A DNA stretch of 64,000 nt from Myrica gale (lineage: Eukaryota; Streptophyta; Magnoliopsida; Fagales; Myricaceae): the NCBI GenBank assembly GCA_963930655.1, contig OZ005611.1:23175001-23239000 (forward strand). Direction: 5' to 3'. Positions 43,868-56,562 of the stretch are shown piece after piece (position 1 is the stretch's first letter; every line of letters starts with the position of its first letter). The translations under genes were made by a program, and so were the position numbers. The notes beneath the pieces are model-generated. The model did no database searches. It was not told the origin of the DNA and saw nothing but the letters and a program-made list of their open reading frames with translations.

Positions 43868-45722
43868 ATGGCGTTTTTCCGTAGTTTGGTGATCGAGGCT
43901 AAAACTTTCCAATTCTCTGTTAGCTACTCTGGCTTAGTTACGTTATCGGAAAAGAATTGGAAGGCTCAGGAATCAGTTCGCTTCGGGAGATATGGAGCAG
44001 TCTGGGTGGCGAATGTGATTGGTCGTCTTGTAGAGTTGAAGGAGTCCAGAGATTTTTCGGAAAGGTTCAACGAACCTCCTCGGGCTTTTCTAGCCCAGTT
44101 GTGCGCGAATAAGTGTGGTCGGTATGTGGCTATTGCGGAATTTGGTGATAGACGCCGCCGAGGTGCCGTGATGATCCCGGAAGGAAGATCGGGTGAAGGG
44201 TGGAAGGCGTTTGCGTTGATGTGCGAAGAATTAATCTCTGTCATTGGCGAGATTAATAGAAGAAAGAAGAAGAAGATGATGGATTCTCCGGTCAGGGTAG
44301 GAATCTCCTTCGCCGATAAAGCTAAGATGGGTCTGCCGGAGACGAAAGAGGTGGGAAAGCGAGAGTCTCGTAGACTGCTCGCTGATGTGGGCAGCATGCA
44401 GAAGGTTGTGACTGTTGGTGTTCCTGAGGTGTCGCACGCTCGTGATGCAGGGGGCGGGTGATTTCCGAGAGTTCTTACTGCGCTGGGTCTTCTGATTTTG
44501 CGGCTGGGTATGATGGCGTTTTGTGGGAATATCTTATGAAGTTGAAGGCTGATGTGGATGCCTTAATTGGGTGGTTTAAAAATAAGGAAAAAGTGTGATT
44601 TGGCGTCTTCGGTTGGACTCAAAGTGGGCGTCTACAATGAAGAGGAGCATGCGGGTTGGGCCCAAAACGTCATTCCAAGGGGTCTGGCAGGTCTGGGTCT
44701 GGGTTTGGGCCCAACTCCGGGTCAGTTGTGACTCCCTTGGGCCAAGCTCCTGCCCAGTTGGTGTCCGACCGGCCTGCTGCATGTCTCGTGGATGCGGGCC
44801 AGCCCGTGGGCCAGTCTTTGGCTCCTGTCCAGCCCGAAGGCCAGAACGCTATTCCCAGCCAACCAAGGCTCTCCGACGACGTGTGTTCACAGTTGGGAGG
44901 TCCTGGTTGTCAGAATATGGAGGTGAGGGCGACGTCGACCTCGTCTGTGGGGGTGGTGGGGGTCGACGGAGTCTTGCCGGAGGTCGACGGGGTTTCGCCG
45001 GAGTTGGGGATGGGCACTGTGGTCTCCTCAGAGCAGTTTTTGGCGCAGCAGGTGACCGGAAGTGTGTCGTCGTCTCTGTTTGGGGGGTGGTGGGTGGCGT
45101 TGGAGTCTTGCCGGCACCGGAGTTAGTGGTTGATGTCTGCGGTATTTCTGGAGGCTGTCCGGAGCAGTGTACTGGGATGCTGTCGGAGAGTTTGGCATTG
45201 GGGGAGGCCATCGACTCTAGGGAGGATTTTCTGTCGGGACAGAGACCCTCGTATGAGGCATTTGAGCTGACAGATTGGGGGGTTGATCCTGGCAGTTCCT
45301 CTAAGGCTCTGGTGGTTGCTGAGGGTGCGGGAAAGGGCAGTTTTGCTATGGGGGTTATGTCTGGTGGGGAGGTTGTTTGTGTAGAAGGCAGGAGAGGGGA
45401 CGAGCCCACGAAACCTCTACGTACCGTGTACCCGCAGCTTTCTCCTGAGGGAGGAGTCTCTCCTTCTTTTTGGGTTTTGGAGATGATCTCTTCCTTCAGA
45501 CATCTTGTGGGGGTTTCGTGTGAAGGACATGAGGCGGCTTTGATGGAAATCTTTGAAGCTTTGGAGAAGGAAAAGGAGACGGACAGAGGGCTTAAGGGGA
45601 AATCTGGAGGTAAGATGGTTAGAGAACTGAAATCTCTTAAATGTTCTGTCAATTATAATGGTAATGTCGCGTCTTCTAGGAAGAGTAGGAAGGTGGGGAG
45701 GGAGATTGTGAATTATTTATGA
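43868..45722 (+). pseudogene. LINE ORF1 (nucleic-acid-binding), frameshifted
   Basis: The first part (43868-44461) reads AFFRSLVIEAKTFQFSVSYS and CANKCGRYVAIAEFGDRRRR, then basic NRRKKKKMMDS. A frame change near 44455 leads to WEYLMKLKADVDALIGWFKN and a stop near 44597. Further on, a Pro/Gly/Val-rich, GC-rich stretch is open in several frames, and the frame ending EALEKEKETDRGLKGKSGG and REIVNYL stops at 45720-45722. I see no CCHC knuckle. ORF1 proteins of plant L1 elements coat the element RNA. Its stop overlaps the ORF2 start as ATGA at 45719-45722. Confidence 0.75.
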
Positions 45723-48700
45723 AGCCTAAAATCATTTCTTGGAATGTGAGGGGGTTGAACGATAGGAGGAAGTGCAAAAGGGTGGGCAATCTGTTGCGAG
45801 GGTGGAAGGTTGATTTAGTGTGCATCCAGGAGACGAAGGTTGTGGTGATGTCACGGGCATTGGTGAGGTGTTTGTGGGGTGGTCCTCATGTGAATTGGTG
45901 CTGCTTGGAGGCGGATGGTGTGTCAGGAGGGGTGTTATGCCTTTGGGATTCTCGGGCTATGGAGTTGATTGAGTCTTGCATTGGGATCTTCTTCATATCT
46001 CTGGTTTTTAAGAATCTTGATGATAGGGTTCAGTGGATATTCTCAGGGGTTTATGGCCCCAACGATGACGGATGTAGAAGGCTATTGTGGGATGAACTGG
46101 CTGGGGTGAATAGTTGGTGGAATCTTCCTTGGTGCGTAGGTGGTGATTTTAATGTGACTTGCTTCCCCGGTGAGCGGTCGGGAGAGAGGGGCGAGAGGCG
46201 TACTATGCAGGAGTTCTCGGACTTCTTATCTGAGGTGGAGTTGGTGGATCTTGTTTTGACTGGAGGGGCATTTACTTGGTCTAGCGGTAGATCTTTCCAA
46301 TCTTGGTCTCGGATTGACAGATTTCTCGTCAACCCAAGATGGGAGACATTGTATCCGGAGGTGATCCAGAGGAGGCTTCCCCGTGTGTTGTCTGATCATT
46401 TCCCGATCTTGTTGGAGAGCGGGCGCTTTGGTGGCTCTAAAAAGCCTTTTCGGTTTGAGAATATGTGGCTCAAAGCGGAAGGGTTCGTGGGCAAGGTTAA
46501 GGAGTGGTGGCAAGGTTATCATTTCAGCGGATCTCCCAGTTATGTGTTTTTTTCCAAGTTAAAGGCATTAAAATTGGATCTCAAGGTTTGGAATCGGGAA
46601 GTGTTTGGCTTTCCAAGTTAAAGGCATTAAAATTGGATCTCAAGGTTTGGAATCGGGAAGTGTTTGGCGATTTGACAGTGCGGAAATCTGCTCTCTTGCA
46701 TGAGATAGCATCTTTGGATGGGTTAGATGAGGAGGGATGCCTTGATGATGAGGGTGTGAATAGGCGGGTGGAGATCTCCAAGAATCTAAATGAGCTGATA
46801 GATATTGAGGAAATCAGTTGGAGGCAGAAGTCTAGAACCCTATGGCTCAAGGAGGGCGATAATTGCACAAAATTCTTCCACAGTATGGCGAACTCTCATA
46901 GGAGAGCCAACTCGATCTCGAGCTTGTTGGTGGAGGGGAAAGTGGTGCAGGATCCGTCGGAAATTTCTGAAGTGATCGTGGAGTTCTACTCTTGCTTATA
47001 TTCGGAACCGTTTGAGTGGCATCCATCTTTGGATGAGCTTGAGTTTGATTGCATTTCGGTGGAGGAGGCGCAGCGGATCGAAAGTCCTTTTGAGGAAGAG
47101 GAGGTAACCAAGGTGGTGCGCAGTCTTAATGGTGACAAGGCTCCGGGTCCGGATGGGTTCTCTATTGCTTTCTTTCAAGCTTGTTGGGAGGTTATTAAGG
47201 AAGATGTTTTGGCAATGTTCCATGAGTTTGGGAGGGATGGCAGATTTGTGAGGAGCCTCAATTCCTCTTTCATCGTCCTTATACCGAAAAAGCCGGGGGC
47301 GACTAAGCTTAAGGATTTTCGCCCCATCAGTCTTGTGGGGGGTGTGTATAAGATTTTGGCCAAAGTGTTGGCCAACAGATTGAGGCCTCTTTTGGGGAAG
47401 ATTATTTCTCCATCGCAGAATGCATTTGTCCATGGCAGGCAGATTTTGGATTCGGTTCTCATCGCCAACGAATGCATTGATTCCAGGTTAAGGTCGGAGG
47501 TTCCTGGTATGTTATGTAAGTTGGATATTCATAAGGCCTATGACCATGTTAACTGGAAGTTTCTTTTGTATATGCTGCGTAGATGTGGCTTTGGTGAAAA
47601 ATGGTGCAGGTGGATTTTATTCTGTGTTTCTTCTGTGAAATTCTCTGTGGTTGTCAATGGTTGTCCGGAAGGATTTTTTGGTAGCTCTCGTGGGTTACGG
47701 CAGGGTGATCCTCTTTCTCCCCTCCTGTTTGTCATTGTCATGGAAGCCTTTAGCCGCATGATGGGGCGAGTGGTGGGTCATGGGGGTTTGGAGGGTTTTG
47801 AGGTGGGTGGTGGCCCTGGAGGGAGTGTGTATATCTCTCACTTGCTTTTTGCGGATGACACCTTGGTTTTGTGTGGGGCGGATGTGAATCAGTTTCGGAA
47901 CCTTCGTTGTCTCCTATTATGTTTTGAGGCGGTCTCTGGTCTCAAGATTAATTTGTCTAAGTCCGAGGTTATCCCCATTGGTAATGTTCATAACACTCAG
48001 GAGCTTGCTGATATTTTGGGGTGTGGTGTTTCTTCGCTACCTATGAAATATCTCGGTCTTTCGTTGGGCGCTAGTTTCAAATGTGTTCAGATCTGGGATG
48101 ACATTATTGAGAGGATGGAGAGGAGATTGGCGGGATGGAAGAGATTATACTTGTCTAAGGGGGGTAGACTCACACTCATAAAGTCTACTCTCTCTTGTCT
48201 CCCTACTTATTTCCTTTCTCTTTCCCTATTCCGGTTGGGGTGGCTAACCGGTTGGAAAAAATTCAGAGGGATTTTTTTTGGGGTTGTGATGGTAATGTTC
48301 GTAAGCTCCATCTTGTGCAGTGGGATGTGGTGTGTTCTCCTATCCAGCATAGGGGGTTGGGACTTCGACGTATTGTGGCTTTCAACAAGGCTCTCTTGTC
48401 CAAGTGGCTTTGGCGCTTTGCTCTTGAGCGGGACAGATTGTGGAGGATGGTTATTGCAGCAAAGTATGGATGTTCTTTGGGCGGTTGGAGGACCCTCACT
48501 CGGCGGGGGCCTTATGGTGTAAGTTTGTGGCGATTCATTAGCAGAGGTTGGGAGGTCTTTAGTCACCATATCCGATTTGTGGTGGGTAACGGCGATAGGA
48601 TCAGTTTTTGGCATGATGTGTGGTGTGGTGATAGACCATTATCTTGTGCGTTTCCCGTTCTTTACTCGGTGGCTTCTCATAAGGATGCTGTGGTGGGGGA

Positions 48701-49430
48701 GTGCATGGTTGGGAACGGTGGGTCTATGGTTTGGAACATTGATTTCGTTAGATCTGCTAACGATTGGGAAATGGAGGACTTTTCGGCTTTTTATTCCCTT
48801 TTGTATGGGATGGTTATTAGGAGAGTCGTGGATGACTCTATGTGTTGGAAGGAGGATAGGGACGGGAGGTTTTCGGTGAGATCCATGTATACCTGTATTG
48901 CTGATGGTCATGATGTGTCTTTCCCGTGGAAGGGCGTGTGGCGGTCGAGATGTCCCTCTAGAGTATCCTTTTTTGTTTGGGAGGCTACGCTCGGGCGGAT
49001 CCTTACTACTGATAATCTTCGGAGACGGGGATTGTATATGGCTGACTGGTGTTATCTTTGTCGGGGTGATGGAGAGTCGGTTGCTCATTTGCTTCTTCAT
49101 TGCACCATGGCTAGAGGGCTGTGGAACCATATTCTCAGTATTGTTAATTACAGTTGGGTGATGCCGGCGACGGTGATGCAGGTGATGTGGAGCTGGGATA
49201 GGAAGTTCTCTCACCCTTTCGCTAAGGCTATTTGGAGGATGATTCCTGCGTGTATTTGGTGGAGCCTTTGGAGGGAGCGGAACAACAGATGCTTTGAGAG
49301 TCGTTCTTGTTCTATAGTTAGGCTGCAGGGTTTTTTGTTATACTCCCTATTTTGTTGGGCTAATGCTTGGTTAAATGGTCCCTTTGTTGATTTTGATGAT
49401 TTTCTCAATTTTCTTGCTTGTATGAACTAA
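45719..49430 (+). pseudogene. LINE ORF2: endonuclease, reverse transcriptase, zf-RVT
   Basis: Endonuclease (about 45719-46420): KIISWNVRGLNDRRK, VCIQETKV, GGDFNVTCFPGERSG, SRIDRFLVNPRW and LSDHFPILLESG. Reverse transcriptase (about 47100-48180): DKAPGPDGFSIAFF, FRPISLVGGVYKILAKVLAN, LDIHKAYDHVNW, GLRQGDPLSPLLFVIVMEAF and the catalytic FADDTLVLC. The tail (48195-49430) has a zf-RVT region: SRCPSRVSFFVWEATLGR and CYLCRGDGESVAHLLLHC. A 59-base tandem duplication at 46551-46668 shifts the frame between endonuclease and reverse transcriptase; a one-base change near 48220 shifts it again before the tail. All catalytic motifs looked for are present, so only the frame is broken. Confidence 0.93.
46551..46668 (+). 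repeat. 59-bp perfect tandem duplication in LINE ORF2
   Basis: Two identical copies, 46551-46609 and 46610-46668, starting tttccaagttaaaggc and ending gtgtttggc. Fifty-nine is not a multiple of three, so the duplication alone interrupts ORF2. No difference between copies was seen, so it is recent. Confidence 0.95.
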
Positions 49431-49517
49431 AGGCTTCGGTATAGCCCCTTGTACTGGTGCTTTTTTTTCCTAATAATATTGTCTTACTTATCAAAAAAAA
49501 AAGTTCTTTCAAGATGA

Positions 49518-50020
49518 AATTAAAAAAATCATTAAACTAAAAATTAATACTATGAATTAAAAGTGATATATTAACCAATCTTATGTACACATTTTTTTAT
49601 AGGTAATGTTGACTCTTAATACTCCTAGTTCAATACTATTTCTATTTCTTGTTTACTTTTCCTATTCATTTTTAATTTGTTATTCACTTTTTTTTCAATT
49701 TTTTTATATTAAAATTTAATGTTGTCATTTTCTTTTACTTTTAATGTTTCTTATTTGTAGCTCTTAATCTTCGAATGGGATTTTTAAACCTGAGAAACAG
49801 TACAGCGTAGGGAGCTGCAATTGTACAATAGTCGTCAAGTCAATATATTCAACCCGCAATTGTGGGAAGTCCAATTGTTGAATTTGATTCTATAATTTCA
49901 TATGGAGCTGGACAACCCTCTACAGTCTTAAAACATCCCCCATCGAGGCTAGGAAGCAGGACAAGAATATGAGATACCGCTAGAATAGCAAAGATTATGT
50001 AATGCCTTATGTAATGCCTT
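49518..50020. other. AT-rich DNA between LINE and DP gene
   Basis: No supported gene. A minus-strand frame at 49849-50031 (AILAVSHILVLLPSLDGG, then CFKTVEGCPAPYEII) has a hydrophobic start and two Cys but matches nothing I know. A short doubling of ttatgtaatgcc occurs at about 49995-50020. Confidence 0.3.
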
Positions 50021-50236
50021 ATGCAATGCAAAGAATTTGCCAGACAAACCTCTAAAATGTCTCTAAAGGAACAGACCGGTCTGGTTGTAAATCTATACTT
50101 AAATCAGAACGCGAGCAAATCTAATGAGGTGATGACAAAGATTAAGGGCTTTCTGGCAAATTACTTCACAAAATATACAGATGCTGAGAGTGTTGCTGCT
50201 CATGGTAAGATGTTCGAGCTTCATCTTGCTGATTAA
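50021..50236 (+). other. Unassigned 71-codon frame facing the DP gene
   Basis: Reads MSLKEQTGLVVNLYLNQNAS and KGFLANYFTKYTDAESVAAH, ending HLAD. Composition looks protein-like but no family is recognised. It lies over the likely 3' untranslated region of DP, on the opposite strand, and its TAA (50234-50236) overlaps the DP TAA (50235-50233). It may be a gene relic or chance. Confidence 0.25.
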
Positions 50237-53200
50237 TGTTCGTGCTTGACACGCGCTTTTAATATTCCTGGAAGAGGAGAGGTTGGAGGCCTAACCGCTG
50301 AGTTTGAGATAGGAGTATGAGAGATCTGAGGTTGATACATGCCAGAACTTTCAACTCCATCTGCAGTAAAATTGTGTCCCATATCATCAACCTGTGGTCT
50401 TTCACAAAATTTCATTGCCTTTAGAACGTAGTTATCATCATGGAGCTCAAATGGGGTGCTGCAAAGATCATGAAATTGTTAGCTACTAATAAATAAAATA
50501 ACTCCAATATCTGGAAAAACCAAAGTGTAGAAAATGGTCTGTTGGCTGCCAAGTGAAAGTAGGGTATTTGAAAACATATATAGAGGTCTCCAAGCCCCCC
50601 CTCCCCCCAAAAAAACAAAAAAAAATAAAAATAAATCCTCTTTCCCCGTTTCGTAGCAAGGTTCAGCAGACCACAACATAACACTCCGGACTAAATCAAT
50701 GCAATACTTCTTGGGACATTCTCAGCAGTCACAACATCAACGCCACAAGATGGTGTATAGATGTTGCAGGTGCATTAATCAACTAGTAGGAGCTAAAATT
50801 GCAAGAAATATAGAATGCTCAAAGAGCCAGTTTACCTATTGAAGTCAAAATGCACCAGCTGCATATCCTCTGATATTTCCACCTCAACAGTTGCATGAGG
50901 ACGAGTCTACAGTTATCAAAGTCGGGAACAAAGGAAACAGAAGGCATGAGAAAGCAATTGGCATATCTAAGAAAAGGAAAATTCTAGAAACATGAAAATA
51001 AATGTCAACCAATTTAAAATACTCTGCAGCTCATTATACATGTCAATAATAGCCTTCTATAGATTCAGAATGGCAAATACCACCCAGTGAACACACAGAT
51101 ACGCGGAGTACATGCATCCCTAAATGACAGGCTTGATTAAGTAACAGCACAACTCAAACATCTTGCCTAACACTAGTCATCTCATACACTGATCCCATAT
51201 TTTTAGTCGCACTGCAAAATGAGTCAGAACAAAATTTTGGTCATCATTTACAGCAATTAAGATTCGTCTTTTGAGCACTATACATATCTTGGGGTGAACT
51301 CTCTGATTGTTTGAGATGTTGAGACTGGCATATCCAAAATTCAATTAATTAGCTCCAGATTTAAATGATTTGTATCAATAAATCAAACCATTACATAAGG
51401 GAGTTCATTTATGTATTTTCAACTCTATACATGTTTGGATGACCCTCTACAACTAACTCAACTGACCCGTGTACGACTAACATACTCTATACATCTTTGT
51501 AACATTCCAAATCAAGTAAAAGTCGTACAGACAAGATAAATGAATTAACAGGCAAAAGGCATTCATATCTTATGTCACTTCTGAGGTGTACTTTGCTCTC
51601 CTATGCAGAGGGACAATATGGGCTCCAAAAGGAGAAGGAAGAAGAAAAGAAGGGCGGGGGGGGGGGGGGGGATGCAAATAAAAAGAGATGGTTTTAACCA
51701 ATAAAAATGTATTGGTTCAAGTACAAGACAACAGAATCCTTAAATAGAATGGAGTAATGAGCATGTTTGATAGGGTTTGTTTTGAGCACGAGCTCGTTGC
51801 CTAACTACACCGAAACCTAGGATTTCTTATACAAACTTGGGGAAGTCATTCATGGCACATCATAACTTCTATACCTATCAACAGAATGATATAATTACGA
51901 TACAAGGTAAATAGCGAGATAAAAATCTACCTGAACCAAAATAAAAGGTAAAGCCACACCCCCACTTGGTGCATTTTCAGAGCTGTACAATTGCTCATTT
52001 CGTTGTAGCAGGTTCTGAAGACCTATGAACTTGATAGAGGGAGATACCAGATCAGTGAACAGATATGATCAGGACCTACTATGACTTCATTTTCCCTTTC
52101 CAATTACTGTACTGAGCTAGACTAAATTAAAACGGCAGATAAGAAAAAAAACATTTCAACCTAACCATATGCCAAGAACAAGGTCAAGCCAAAGAAATTT
52201 TGTCAATAACAGATGGAGACAATAAATGGATAGCCATACTTGTTCCTCCAGTTCTCGCAAATATGCAGCTTTCTTTTCAATTCTATTTCCGAGTCCAAGG
52301 CGCTCTGTCTGCATCCATTAAATTTAAGGAGTTGTATAAGCTCCTATTAGATTTAAGACAAAGATTACAGAAATACACACCAGACATTATAACAGACACT
52401 GCACCCGGACCTTTAGTTCTTCAATATCGTTCAGGCTAGTACGCGGCAGACCTTTCCATTGGATCTCTTTTTTATCCTTAGATATTATATCCATCGCCAT
52501 GAGTACATTCAGGGCATCATACACCCTTCGTCGGATGTTTTTCTCATCATATTGTTGCTGTAAAATAGAAGTTCAGAGAGAGAGAGAGAGAGAGAGAGAG
52601 GAAACAGAAGAGAACATTCTTTAAGTTCCACTTTCACTCTAGAGACTGCAGAAATAATTGCCCAGATGGAAAGAATATTTATCTGCATGGTTAAGGAATA
52701 GCAAACCTGATCTGGAGATGTGACGCTATTGCTAGGATCAGCAAACTCTGCCACAAGTTCATCTGCTACCTGGATATTACTTTAACCTCTCAGGATGATA
52801 AATGGATTACAAGATTATGAATTGGTACATGATGGATAGAAATGACAGCCATTCCAAAGACGTGGGAGTAATAATGAAATTGCCTAAATGTGAACCAGAG
52901 AAATGGTTTTAAAGGTGCAGGGATTCAAAAATATTGAATCTGATATATTTGAAGAAGTTTTGACAACTAAAAGGCATCGATCATCCACAATACTGTTTGG
53001 TAAATGAAAACAGCTTCTCAAAGAGGTAAAAAGAAACATAACAAAACGCACATTAATATGCTCAATCACCAGTCAAAGAAAACCTGGAATTCAAAGACAC
53101 AACCAACTGACTTCTGAATTCACATATTCCCACTTCTAAAGACCAAACTGATGGTCAATGAAATCAACCTAAGTTCAGAGTTTCACAAAAGCAGTGATTA

Positions 53201-56200
53201 ATCAACTTAGAATGTTTCTTCAATAACAAATGCCACATTCTAAAAGACCAGATGAAGAAGATATCCTTAAGTAGACTATTCCCAACTGCAATCCCTGTGG
53301 CAGAAAGTCAAGTGTCAATCACCGTCCACTTAAGTAAGTAAAGCTAGGAAAATCAAAATACTGTCAGCTGAAACGCCTGCCTACTACATTTCCATTAACA
53401 AATTTAATGGTGGGAGTGTTTGATTTGCATGAGACATCTATTTTCATCAACTGAAACAAAAGAGGCAACTTAAGGGTTAGGAGTGTTTGCCTGGAGGAGT
53501 GTGCATGTCATTGAGAGAGGGAGAGAAAAGTAAGCACAACAAACTACACCTTAAAATCCTAGATTTACCAAAATTTACATCAATAAAATACATGACTAGA
53601 TGCACTAGCGAAGGTTGTTATCATCATACTTCTGATTTGTTCACTCAAAGGTCACATACAGGAACAGTAAAAAAATTGGTAGTCATTGTGGGGTTCATTG
53701 ATGCTGTAAATGTTGAAAGGGAAGAAAATGGAATGGAAAATATGCTGCTCCTCAAGGAAAGGAGGTGAAGAACAACAAAAGCCAATTAGCTCAACTAGAA
53801 GAAGTAACATAGAGAAGAACAAGTTCCAAAAACAGAAGGTTAAATACAAGTGTTACCCAACCACGATGACAAAGTTATGAAAACCCGTATTAAGGAGTAA
53901 TTACGGTGGGTCACAATGTACATAGGCTTAATCATCGCAGGGAAAAAAAGTCATAAAAAATACTGGAGGGTTTGATTCAACTTTTAGGAGCACCGATCTC
54001 TTCTTTGGGCTTGATGAGAAAAAAATTTTTATCCACGCAAATGTCCCAGTTTGTGACTATTAGATGGATATCATATCACAAGACTCCCTAATCCCTAGAC
54101 ATCATCCACAAAACAGTGCTTGGTCAGCTATCGTGCGCCCACTCTTCCTCGTCTATTCACCCCTGGAAGTAATGCTCAAAATTGCCTTCAACAATCAAAA
54201 AAGAATTAAAACCCGTTTTAAGGAGTAATTACGGTGGGTCACAATGTACATAGGCTTAATCATCGCAGGGAAAAAAAAGTCATAAAAAATACTGGAGGGT
54301 TTGATTCAACTTTTAGGAGCACCGATCTCTTCTTTGGGCTTGATGAGAAAAAAAAATTTATCCACGCAAATGTCCCAGTTTGTGACTATTAGATGGATAT
54401 CATATCACAAGACTCCCTAATCCCTAGACATCATCCACAAAACAGTGCTTGGTCAGCTATCGTGCGCCCACTCTTCCTCGTCTATTCACCCCTGGAAGTA
54501 ATGCTCAAAATTGCCTTCAACAATCAAAAAAGAATTATAGAGATTTCCACTTTAAATAATTTGACCACTTCAACTTAGGGCACAACAGCAACAACATTTT
54601 AGAAACCCACCCGACACTAGGAACATTTGGTTGTTATAGCTGGCTTCCATCCATATAGCATGGGCAGTTTACTGATCATGAACCAAGCACTGTATAATCC
54701 TAACAAGCCATCATTTTCCAAACTAATGCTTCCTCTAATCATCCAAGATCAACCAACTGGCAAACGAAAAGGGGGAAAAAAAAAGGGATACCCAAACCAC
54801 CCTTCATAAATGGTGCTTTCACCTCAACAACCTTAAGGTAAGGCATGAGACTACCTTGGAAATCAGCGCCATGCAACACGCAAGAAAGGCAATTATACAT
54901 GAGTCACCTCCGACCATAGCTCTAAGTTCCAAAAAGCAAATACGATAGCAGGACTACAAGTTGAATGGACGAAACGCAATTCATTATTCCAAGCTTAAAT
55001 TAGCCTTCTTCAGGAGTCATCTTAATCAATGGTTTAGTCTGTTGACCCAGAGTAAAAAATTACAAAGTGTTCTGCCATAGTACAACTGTGTTGCCAAAGG
55101 CCAAAAACTCCATCTTTAGCAGTTGTGCATCAACAAACAACCTGAACATATTATTAATCACCAGCATAAAGTAGCATTCTGATAAAAGCATGGCTACTCC
55201 ATAACAGGGATAAGTACAAATACAGTGAATAATATTACCTGCCACCAAACAGAATAAGCAAAAATAAAAAGAATGACTTCTACAAATAATCTAACCTCAT
55301 TGTAAGTAGTTCTCCCCTTGCTTTCCACTTTCTCACATACTGAAAAATACAAACAAAATCATATACGAGAACAATCAAGTTTTGTTACCGTTAACTCTTC
55401 TTTTTTATTTATTTTTTATTTTTGTCAAGAGAAAAACAAAAATATTGCCACAAACACATCTGGAACAAAGCCCATCCTAGGACGAGCAACCAAACAAGGA
55501 TACCATTTACAGCTAGTTAGAATGGTAGATTTGAAGGGAAAAGAGATGGGATGGGATCAATTCTACTCATTCCCTGTATGTTTCTCAAGAAGCCAGGTTT
55601 CACTCACCAAAGGTGGCCTTGCATCACTTTGGACAAAAAAAATGGGCCAGTTTAGGCCAAAGGGAAGGTGAAACCATTATTCTTCCATGATCACAAAAAA
55701 CTGTCAGCAGAAGAAATGGAAAAGCCAAAAGAAAGAAAGCAATGAAGAGGGAACAGACATTTGGATTATAATAACATAGTTTTGAGCCTCTCAAGATTAA
55801 GTGCTCTGTTATTTTGAGAAAGTAAAATTCACAACAAACATGGATTGTAAAATTTATCTGGCAAAAAATGACGCAATGAAAAAGAGGAACATGGAGATGA
55901 GAATGAACCTTTCATGCTAAATTGGCGGAGTCCTCTTCCGCTCTTATCGCCTCCAACAGCTCGTTGCCCTCTCTTTTTCTTCTTGCTACTGTTTAGAAAC
56001 TGATACTCCGTAAGAAAGTATTGGAAATAAAAGCTACATTTCTTTGTCGGTACTAATAAACTATAAATTTGAAGGAACCACAAGCTACTAAACAAACGTC
56101 TAGCATCAGACTAGAAAATTATAGAGACTAGTCTGCACTAGGTACAGACACAACGAATATGATCAACATACAAACAATATGCAATTTCCATAAAGCACGC

Positions 56201-56562
56201 TATTTTACATTATAAAACTAGAAACCCCGTGGATAAGAACCCCAACATACAATCAAATTCAGCAGCATTGTATGAATTATCACCAAATCTATAGCCACAA
56301 GCTCGACACGACAATAGTTGTAATAGACTCACGCAACAGCGCCTTGTGATCCAGCCTCGTCGCCTTGGATGTCGAGATGGTTCAGTCTAAACAAAGTACT
56401 GTCACTGGCAGGCGTAGCCATCGTCTGCTCGCTTCTGCTCGAGGGAGACCCCATGCTCCGGCTCGTCGACACCGATTGGCCCGAAACTGTGGTGGCGCCA
56501 CGACCCGCTGGCTCCTCCTCCTCCTCTTCCTCTCGACTCAATTGCTGGCTCCTCGTCCCCAT
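50233..56562 (-). CDS. DPB: E2F dimerisation partner DP (DPB-like), 9 exons, 342 aa
   Basis: Exons (minus): 56333-56562, 55909-55988, 55296-55339, 52707-52769, 52411-52557, 52240-52308, 51931-52029, 50836-50906, 50233-50458. All introns are GT-AG and phases join without a stop. The amino part is Glu/Ser-rich with [20 protein letters not shown]. Residues about 78-175 form the winged-helix DNA-binding domain: [40 protein letters not shown], and the DP recognition helix [19 protein letters not shown]. Then comes the coiled-coil/dimerisation part ([75 protein letters not shown]) and a tail ending [15 protein letters not shown] proteins pair with E2F to drive S-phase genes. Intron 3 is the longest (about 2.5 kb) and holds a 327-base tandem duplication; intron 4 has a GA microsatellite. 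DPA is the alternative paralogue name. Confidence 0.96.
51656..51671 (+). repeat. Poly(G) run of 16
   Basis: Sixteen G in intron 7 of the DP gene (poly(C) on the coding strand). Confidence 0.7.
53881..54537 (+). repeat. 327-bp tandem duplication in DP intron 3
   Basis: Copy 1 starts at 53881 (aaacccgtattaagg) and copy 2 at 54208 (aaacccgttttaagg), each ending aaaaaagaatta. By eye they differ only at one base near the start and by A-run length. The duplication lies inside an intron and is far from splice sites. Near-identity implies it is recent. Confidence 0.93.

Larger units (their letters stand above)
43702..49501 (+). mobile_element. L1-type LINE, 5.8 kb, 16-bp target duplication
   Basis: Flanked by a perfect 16-base repeat agttctttcaagatga (43686-43701 and 49502-49517) and ending in a run of A. 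It has a 5' leader of about 165 bases, ORF1 and ORF2, so it is close to full length. The leader carries gtgatggcgtttttt, which recurs at the ORF1 start. It inserted about 90 bases past the DC1 relic. Damage: frame changes in ORF1, a 59-base tandem duplication and a one-base change in ORF2. The perfect target repeat suggests modest age. Confidence 0.95.

Noticed and set aside
44849..45652. 267-codon Pro/Ser/Thr-rich minus-strand frame
   Set aside because: It lies opposite LINE ORF1 in GC-rich DNA where all frames stay open; no domain or splice context.
48639..49214. 191-codon minus-strand frame
   Set aside because: It is the shadow of the well-supported zf-RVT part of LINE ORF2.
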